A stretch of 64,000 nt of DNA from Epichloe hybrida (lineage: Eukaryota; Ascomycota; Sordariomycetes; Hypocreales; Clavicipitaceae), in NCBI GenBank assembly GCA_019022495.1, contig JAFEKR010000001.1, positions 7,750,001-7,814,000 of the forward strand, written 5' to 3'. Under the pieces are notes generated by a model that was not told where the DNA came from, did no database searches, and was given only the letters and a program-made list of their open reading frames with translations. Shown here piece by piece: positions 56,185-64,000 of this stretch. The translations under genes were made by a program, and so were the position numbers. Numbering within the stretch: position 1 is the first letter of the stretch; each line of letters begins with the position of its first letter.

Positions 56185-57734
56185 CGACTTTCAGCTATTA
56201 GTCAAGGTCAAGAGCATGAAGCTTTCACATCCACATCGTGCGTGTACAAGAATCATTGACTGGTTGGTGTTGAAAGGGGATCAGCGGACCAGGCTTACGT
56301 CAATGAGGGTGTTGTTTCGATTTTGTTTTGTGTTTCTGACCTCCCTGGGTCGGAGCGTCTGCCTAATAACTTATCAATTGTAAAAATATCATTTCATTCT
56401 CGGGAGTTAGTCCAAGGACAGAGCAGTAAAATCTGCTCCTTAACGCGGAGCGCAATCTCACTCTGTTCTCTCCATGCAACCAAGACAATTTGTCACTCAA
56501 GTTCGTGACCAAGAAGCCGTCCATCCACATCTTCCACTTTGCCACTCCGTTTTTGCCTACAGAAAAAAAAGAAAAAACCCCCGCCCCGTCGGTAATACAT
56601 CAAGGACGTGGTCATGCGCGCCAAGCCGAACTGGACCGTCCCACCCAGCTCCTCCAGCAAGGCTGAGTTTAGTGAAAACTCCAGGCTTTCTTGTGAGGGG
56701 GGGGGGCCATGCCGTGGCTGAATTTGTCTTGGCGTCAACCTCGGCATCAGCAATCAAACCCGAATGCACGCTGCGGCTGGCTGCCAAGTTATCCCGGATG
56801 AAAAAAACGAAAAAAATTAGATTTACTGACCGATGCTCGCCTTGTCGCTTCCTCGCGCTGCAGCGTCACCTCACTTCGGTCCTGCTGTGATGCGGCCGTG
56901 ATAATGGCCTGGGCGGAGCAAGGGAGTGCGCGCGGCTTGTCGTCGCGCAATCAGGCTGGCCTTCACCCAAACGACAACACCTTGCAAGGGCTTTGTGCCG
57001 TGGGAAACAGGCAGCCCGCACACTTCATCTGTTAAGCAAGCCACGAGACATGTCACGAGAAAAAGGAGCTTCGAGGTGAGGTGAGGGTATAAAATTGCAT
57101 TCACTTGTCTTGGACAAGATATTCTAAGCCATCCGATACCATCCACATGCATAATCAATCAAAAAAAATGAAACCAAAAACACCTAATGATATTCCCAGG
57201 CCAAAGGCGTGGCAGTCCCAGACTAGCCCAAGTTCCTCCTATACCTGGTGGAGCCACCGCAACTCCTTGAGATTCCCACCTATGCCATCGAGTGGCCAGG
57301 AAATCGACAAAAAAAAAAAGGCAACTGAAGGTTGAAACCGACAGTCCGTGTGAATTGTAAAACTAGAAAATCATATCCATCCAACTCCGATAACTTTCAT
57401 GATACACAAGTGAATATGGACCGCGGTGCACATAATAACGCTGCAGCGTCTGTGTCGGGACGCATTAAGAGGCATCTTGGGCCAGACTCAAGGGAACAAA
57501 GCGCGTAGTTGAAAAGTTCATAACAAATGCTGTATGCGTCGATTGTTTCCCGATAAAAGGGAAGCAACGATGCCAAAAAAAAAAAACCAGAGGCCCCACG
57601 CAACGCCATGCTTTTAGAAAATCAAAATGCAAGTGTTCGTAACTTGAAAAATTATGTCGACAAGGTCGGGTTAAAGCGCCGCTAATGACGAACATTAGGT
57701 AGGTTGGTGATGGACACGATTTGGCCTCGAAAGC
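56185..57734. other. Intergenic between convergent genes
   Basis: No gene recognised; A-runs and a G-run at 56697-56707 are present. 3' UTRs of the copper ATPase and the cyclin are expected. Confidence 0.6.
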
Positions 57735-58873
57735 CTAACGAACGGTGACGGCACCACTGAGGAGACGTCCCCACATGCCTCGCTTTTGTCGCTTCTTAGC
57801 AGATTCTTCTTGGAGGTCGTGGTACTGCTCGGCAGAGATTTCGTATGGAAGCATGCCATCTCCAGATACAGATTGTCCGGGGCCGAGTTGGCAATGTCTG
57901 CGTCCAAGACGATCTCGATGGGGGAGTCGTGCAAGCTGCCTTGAGGCTGCGAGGTTCCGTACATACAAGGCGAAGGGTCAGACTCCAGGGGGGTGGCAGA
58001 GCGAGATTGCTGTCGGCTCGAGGCAATCGACGAGGCGTACGAGCTGCCAGAGCTGCTGTATGTAAGACCAGGAGGAGTGACAGCGCCACCGCCTTGGCGG
58101 AGCGGAACGGTCTCGGGGCTGGCGTGTCGAGAGCGTGATGGACCTCGAGATGCGGGAGGGCTGTGGTGGCGGGCAGCCATTTCCTGTTGGCGTCTCTTCT
58201 CCTCATGGTGACGCATTTTGCGAGCATGTCTCTCGGCAACGCGGCTGCGAAGAGGGACCAGGAACGAATCAAGCTCCCGGTACAAATCCTGCTCATGAAT
58301 TCTCAAGTCCCATTCGAGAAGAAAGAGGAGCTGCTTCTCCATCAAGTTGACCTCGGTGCGATTGAATCCAAAGCTGTAGAGGTCGGTGTTGATGTGGGTG
58401 TAGTTGGCCCAGTGCTTGTTCTTGGGTGAACTGTCGTTGAGATACTTGGCAGAGAGAATGAGCGAGGCAAGAAAGATGCGGTGGGTTGTGCATCGCAGGC
58501 CACGAGCCATGGGTTGGAGCTTCGACTTTAGACGAGTCAAATAGACCAGAGTTGACATGAGTGTCGGGACCTGGACATTGGAGGATACAACGAGCTGCGT
58601 GATGAATTCCTCGAGAGAGGGCAGCGTATTGTCCGCGGTTTCAACGACTTCAGATTCGGGGCTTGGAGGGGGCGAGGGAGGAAGATCTGACTGCTGTTGT
58701 TGTTGAGGCTGGTGTTTTGTCGTGCTTGGCGGCATGGTGGTCGAGTCGCAGGTAATGACATTGTGAGCGGCCTCTGCGAGGAATGAGATCATCTCTCGGC
58801 TCACTGGTTGATATACAAATATGTCAAGGGCGGCCTTGTTCAGCTCGTCCATGGTCAGTTGTCGTGTCGCCAT
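57735..58873 (-). CDS. PHO80-like cyclin (Pho85/PclA-type, PCL family)
   Basis: Partner of a Pho85-type kinase in cell-cycle entry and conidiation in related fungi. The ATG at 58873 (MATRQLTMDELNKAALDIF) begins the family-like sequence. The cyclin box lies at about residues 80-200: LVYLTRLKSKLQPMARGLRC, THRIFLASLILSAKYLNDSS, NTDLYSFGFNRTEVNLMEKQ and LLFLLEWDLRIHEQDL. A Ser/Arg-rich tail follows. I prefer two exons, 58873-57967 and 57859-57735 (donor T|GTATGT), giving 343 residues. The spliced tail reads LPYEISAEQYHDLQ and KKRQKRGMWGRLL, which resembles PCL C-termini. Without splicing the first frame runs to 57695 (392 residues) with a less family-like end. A long CT-rich upstream region suggests an extended leader. 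Confidence 0.85.
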
Positions 58874-61800
58874 GATGAAAGAGGGGATGTATGGTGATGT
58901 GTCGAGAGTGGTGGCGATGCGGCAATGTCGACAGCAAAGGAAACCACGGCCGATGCAAGTGGAGTTATGATGGAGGGACAAGAGGTTGAAGATCCGATGA
59001 ACGCACGCTCCAAAAAAGTAGGAGAAGCGTGGACGGTATATTATATCGGGAAAAATGTGGCCGCAGTTCCAATGATATAAATTGAGGAATGGGCAAATGA
59101 ATAAAAAGGAAGCAAGGGAGACCAAAGATTGGTTCTCGATGTCAGACAACGGAGGGCGAGAAGCTCATGCGCATGTGGCCTTCTAGTTCAGACAAGTGAC
59201 CACCCAAGGGCCCGTGGACGTTCGTCAGTTGGTGACGTTGAGAACACGGGGCTGAGCGGTACAGGGGGGGGGGGAGGTCTTGCAGGTGCCATAAGTGCCA
59301 CAGAAGGGGTGCCACAGAGGGGGGCGCGCAGGAAGAGGGATGTGGGGTGGGGCGTGTGATCAGGGTCGACTCAGGTTGGTGTCAATTTGCGTGCCAGTTG
59401 CGTGTCAAGGCGACGGGTTGCAGGATGAATGCCCAGAGGTGATGACGGCAGGGTTTTCTGGGTTTTCGAACCGCAGTATTGCTGGGAGCTGCGCGGCGCA
59501 AATTCTTCGATCAGGGAGAGCCGAAAACGAGATCCTACAACGCCAAGAAGAGAGAGTCAGTCAAGCGTTCCGTCAGAATTGCAACCAGCAGGGCAAATGC
59601 TCTTGCTCAGCCAAGGGCTGCGGAATCGGCGGCAGCGCTCGGCGGAAGCGCTGGGCGATGCGGGCAGTAACGGCGGGATCGGGGGGGGGCGCAGGTACCA
59701 ACCTTGCCGGAGATGGTGCGCCTCAGATCGCTAGCGGCCAGGTCGACAAGGGGAATGTGATCCCAGCAGGCGCGAGGGGCAGAATCCTCCGAGTCAGGAT
59801 TACTCTGCAAAGTCGAAACGGACGACGCGTCTTCCTCTTTCCTGCTTGTTCGTGATTGCGGAAGCGGCGGGCTGGATGTGAATGACGAGTGCGTTCAGTG
59901 ATGTGCCAAATACGAGTGGCCGGGAATGCCGTATGCTCCGTAGTCCGTAAATCCGTGCAACCTGACACCAATCTTTCTATTGTGTTTGCGGGTGAAGCGG
60001 GTCGGGGTTTCGGCGGTGTGGCTGGAGCGTGCCAAAGGTCAAGATCCACACGTGGCTCTGCCGTCGTCTTCGAGGGAGGTAACTGAATCAGTCGTGTGCG
60101 TTGTGATGCGGGTGTCAAGCGTCAAATGTACGTCGGACGCTCGAGGAAACGAAGTGACTGACACGACACTTTGTGTCAAAAAAATTTGTCGTAGTGAATG
60201 TGCGGAGTGTTGCGTTGCAAGATTAGGTAATAGCTCGAGGATGATGCCCGATACGGGAGTTGTTTGCTGCAACGGTGAAGACGAAGACGCCAAAATCCCG
60301 TGGACTAGGTTGCAACGAACGGGATGACGAGATGTAAACTTCCGACCAGCAGAAGAACGTTTTCGGAAGGTTTTTCCGGTAAAGTAATGGGAACCTCCCC
60401 TTTGTCGCTGGCGGCTCGCTCCTTTGTTCAATGCTGACGAACCGGTCAACTCAAGGTCAGTGCTTTCCTATCGGTGAAAGCTATCTTTGCTATTGTTCCG
60501 ATTGAACTGGCACTCGTGTATTCTGTTTCCGTTTGCAATGCACGATAGGTAGTGCAGAAAATCGAGTTGGTCAAGGGAAAGAAGTGTAGCCTGTGAGCGG
60601 TGATTTTGTTTTCCTTTCTAGGTGTGTGTATCCAGATTGAAAAGTTGGATGTCTGTCTTGTGCCGTGATGGCGTTGTGGTCGCAGCAGCCAGTGCTGGGC
60701 GAAGATGGCAATTACTTTGAAAGATAGGAGGGGGGAAGGGGGGGGGGGAGAGAGAAAGAAGAAAAGACTGTGTCGTCGATAAGGCAAACGACTTGGCTTT
60801 TCTAGAAAATTCAGGCCGTCACACACACAAAGCCGTGATGTTCAGTTGGTGAAAGAGCGGACTATTTTCCAAGTGCTGTTCTTGTAGCACGAGAGGCGAA
60901 ACAGATGTGCTCGTGCAGTGTTTCGTCTGGAACGGTGATGATGAATCACACAAGTTTTATCCTGTCTGCGAAATTCAAAATGAACAGACGGTCGAACGGA
61001 ACACCAAGTTTATATAGAGGCGTTGCAAAGGCTCGGGGTGAATCGATTTTCTGCACCGCGCTTCAATGGTTGAGTTAGACAAACGCAAGGGGGGTTGGTT
61101 CCTGGACCGGATGAGCCGTCGACTTGTCGAATTGCTGCTGCAGTCCGCAAGTCGTGGGCCGTGGGCCGTGGGCGGGCGGTTGGGGTGGGTGCGACACGAG
61201 TTGCGTTGACGTGCGTGACTGGGGTTGGGGCGAGGGCACTGGAGCCACCTTTGAAGCTTGTGGCTTGTTCACTTTTTTCTTCCGCCAACTGGAATGCCGC
61301 GGCAAAATTGATGATTCAGCGTATGATTATGATTCCGTGCGACGATCCGTTTCCTATGTATGCGGTCTTTCGTCGCCGGCGTTGTGATGAGCAAGACGAT
61401 GGGAGTAAAAAGAAAGGTACCAAGCGATCCGTGTCGGTGTCTGTCGGGGTTCTGCGCCGGTATCAAACCAAAATGCAGCCACAAACTTGGGAAATGTCTT
61501 CTCGTTGGTCGTGTTCAACTGTGGTGCAATACCTCACAGAGGTATAGACTTTGATGACGATCCCTTCTTCCTGAGAAACAAGAAAGAAAAAAAAATATGT
61601 GGATATACCCAAGCACGGCGAGGATTTGTTGACCACTCAGAATCGTCGGAAGGAGCCAGCCAGCCAAGGGGCGAACACTAAGCCGGCAGGTGCGATGAGT
61701 CGAGCAAAAGGGAAATGGCTAACAATGGAACCGAGGGGGAAAAAAAAAGGTGGAAAAGGAATATGAGAACTGGGGATCCTCCCTTCAATACTACCCCGCA

Positions 61801-63502
61801 AGAATTCCTCGGGATGAAAAGAAAAAGGAAAAAAGGGGATGGTTCTGAATGAACAAAATTGTCTACGTGTATACAAGGCCACAATGTTTCAACAAAGAGG
61901 GGAGGGGTAGCTAATAAGTAAAGGGCAATTCAGGAATTCTGGAGGTATGCAATGTTTCCCAACAAGAGCTGTTCAAGGATAGGCAAGGACCCTTGACGCC
62001 AACCAAAAAAATACGAATCTGAAGAGACGGTTGCGAATCATTTGCCGTTGGGTCGTAGGAGCGCGTACGTGCTGGCTGCTGGCGCAAAGTAAAGACCGTC
62101 TGTCAGCAGACAAGGCCCAATTTTGGAGACGGCTGGTCTGCATGTTGGAACCGACTGGCTGTGTGTGAATGTGTGAATGGATGCTTCTCAGGCGAAACAC
62201 GCCGCCTCGGGACTTGATTGGCTTGAACACCCCTAGAGCTTGAAACAAAAGCGGGCCATCGTCCTTGAAACCTCCGTACAAGTTGCCGTGTATGAGATGC
62301 CAATGCGAGCTGGCCAATTGACTTGCTCCGTACAGCTCGTTTTAAGTTATTACAGACCGTAATCCGTGGAAATGGCAGTGGTCGCATTTTAGGTGTGTAT
62401 TTTATTTTATTTTTGGGGGTTTTAGGTAAAGCCGGGTTCTCCCACATTATCGGATGGACCAGTGCTCCCCCCCCCTCCCCCCAAGTCATTCGTAGCGGAG
62501 GCAATATTACTCGACCGTGAGTGAGACTTGAGCTCGCTCACTCGCCGAAAGATGCTGACTCGGCAAAGGGCCGCATCTCGTCAGCAGAAGCCTAAGTAAG
62601 GCTTGACTCCTTAGGGGGGGCGTGCATCCGCAAGAACGAGTCGGACGGCACCTGGTTCACTGAAGAGCGCAACTAACAAGATTAATCTCAGGTAAGATGG
62701 AGAGGGGTCGTTTGAAATGCCATGATTTTTTTTCTTCTTCAGTTGCCAGCATCTATCTGGAATTCGCCTGCATCACCACTTGCATGGTATCCTCACGGCA
62801 TCGACGAATTACTTGAATGTCCATAAAGTGGTTTCACTTCATGTCCCCCCCCCTTCCCCCGCTCACTCATCTCCATCTCCAATCATTCTGTGCCTGTCTC
62901 GTAATAATACACCACCAAACGAGAAAAGGGCCGGCCCATCTTGGCCTGACGGGCGCAACTTCTATTGCCCCTTGGCCCTTGGCTGGGCAGCGCTCGCCCC
63001 GCCCCGATTGCCCATCTGGGTGTTCATGTCCATCTGACTGATGTCTGGTATGCGGATGGGTGGCGGCATTTGGACATGGACGGATCATGGGGTTGACGCG
63101 GGAGAAGGGGGGCGGCGCGGCGCACAGAGAGAGAGAGAGATTGGCATTGGGCATTGACCGAGACCATCATGGCCGTTATCTCGCCACGGGGAATTCCCGC
63201 CCATCTGATTGCCGGGGGGCCGTGTCTAGATTTTCGTGCTGTACTACATGTACATTCAATAGTCAGAGATGGGTGGGTGAGATGAAGAAATGCGATGCGG
63301 AACATTTGCAAAGTTCCAGAGCCATGCTTTCCGTGATCCATCCGTAGGTCAAACCCCCAGCGGGTCACACGCATGTTGACGTGACGGGATTGCTGATGAG
63401 GAAGGACAAAACAAGGGCGGGACAAGTTTTGTGGGCGAGGGGCACCGCACCGTCTCTGTTCCCGGCCTGCAACTGCCCTGCGACTTGCGCTGCGACTGCC
63501 CT

Positions 63503-63533
<31 letters not shown>

Positions 63534-64000
63534 GGTGTTCGAGAGACATCAATTTATTAGCAACAAGAGCGAAATGAAGCCAACGTCTTCGCCCTCGGTC
63601 CATCCCATCTCCCGCGCATCATGGGAACACAAACAAGAAATCTTCAAATGAAATGAATCCTTTCCCCATGCGCCACGCGGATTACACGATCCGTAATACG
63701 TCCTTCGGCCGCAACAACTTCTGCTATTACGAGGCTCCACGTGCCCGCCGAGAAGTCGTAGTCGTGTGCAAGAAAGGCCGCCGCCCGGCGTCTTCCGTCA
63801 TACCCTTCTGCGGCGGCGCCGATGGCCGGGACATGCTCAGCTTCACATTGGCTTGCAATTCTCTCACCTGAATATGTACATGAAAAATTCGTCACTACTG
63901 AACAAGAGCACGAACCCGGCCCTGAGCAGGAGGAAAACCCCTCCCTTCCTTTTTTTTTTTTCCACGCCCCCCCTCCCCCCCACTGTAGATCAATCGCCTT
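58874..64000. other. Long non-coding stretch upstream of the cyclin gene to the window end
   Basis: About 5 kb with no frame I can assign to a family. It includes G-runs (59263-59274, 60738-60749), a gtgggcc-type repeat near 61160-61170 and the cggcga repeat at 63503-63533. It probably contains the cyclin leader and promoter and the flank of a gene beyond the window. Confidence 0.5.
63503..63533 (+). repeat. Hexanucleotide microsatellite (cggcga)
   Basis: About five tandem copies of gacggc in non-coding DNA. Confidence 0.9.

Noticed and set aside
59295..59855. A 186-codon plus-strand frame upstream of the cyclin
   Set aside because: Gly/Arg/Ser-rich, broken in neighbouring frames by G-runs, no recognisable domain; probably leader or promoter DNA.
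62520..62620. Hairpin-like sequence (gcctaag...cttaggg region) considered as a tRNA or terminator
   Set aside because: No anticodon arm or TpsiC arm (GTTCGA-type) could be placed; pairing is weak.

Overview
This window is nuclear DNA of a filamentous ascomycete, most likely a Sordariomycete and perhaps of the order Hypocreales. The genes have short spliceosomal introns with GTATGT/GTAAGT-type donors and CTAAC/CTGAC-type branch sites. There is a VIVID/ENVOY LOV photoreceptor, an intronless fungal sulfite reductase alpha subunit, a COQ3/RIB3 divergent pair and a PHO80-like cyclin. I saw no tRNA, 5S rRNA, CRISPR array or intact transposon. All models were derived by eye from splice signals, reading frame and remembered family motifs, without transcript evidence.

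Left part (1-23 kb) is gene-dense. It holds the 3' end of a bZIP regulator convergent with an ACR3 arsenite exporter, then ribosomal protein L38 (four exons). Next is a spliced non-coding gene whose six introns each carry one C/D-box snoRNA. Their guides match snR78, snR77, snR76, snR75, snR74 and snR73 of yeast, in that order. After it come an Fpg-type DNA glycosylase, the LOV photoreceptor, an NSE2/MMS21-type SUMO ligase, a secreted S10 carboxypeptidase, COQ3 and RIB3. This part ends with an ataxin-10-like protein carrying a long His/Asp/Cys-rich insert, and methylthioadenosine phosphorylase.

Middle part (23-45 kb) is gene-poor. It contains an EgtD/EasF-like methyltransferase next to a convergent Fungal_trans_2 regulator that lacks a visible zinc cluster, a possible orphan exon near 32.5 kb, and one C2H2-type zinc-finger gene at 39-40 kb. 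Between these lie microsatellites, an AT-rich block around 36-37 kb that looks RIP-degraded, and scattered copies of a palindromic TACGGAGTA-type motif.

Right part (45-59 kb) holds a fructosyl-amino-acid-oxidase-like flavoenzyme, sulfite reductase alpha subunit (MET10), a copper P1B-ATPase (CCC2-like) divergent from it, and a Pho85-type cyclin with a long upstream non-coding stretch running to the window end.

Functional threads are metal and metalloid handling (ACR3, CCC2-like, His-rich ataxin-10-like protein), sulfur metabolism (MET10, MTAP), ribosome biogenesis (RPL38 beside an rRNA-methylation snoRNA array) and genome maintenance (Fpg, NSE2). The strongest result is the intron-nested snoRNA array. 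It was identified because the strand opposite the snoRNAs carries short rRNA-like segments, and the fifth guide nucleotide falls on the expected methylated residue.
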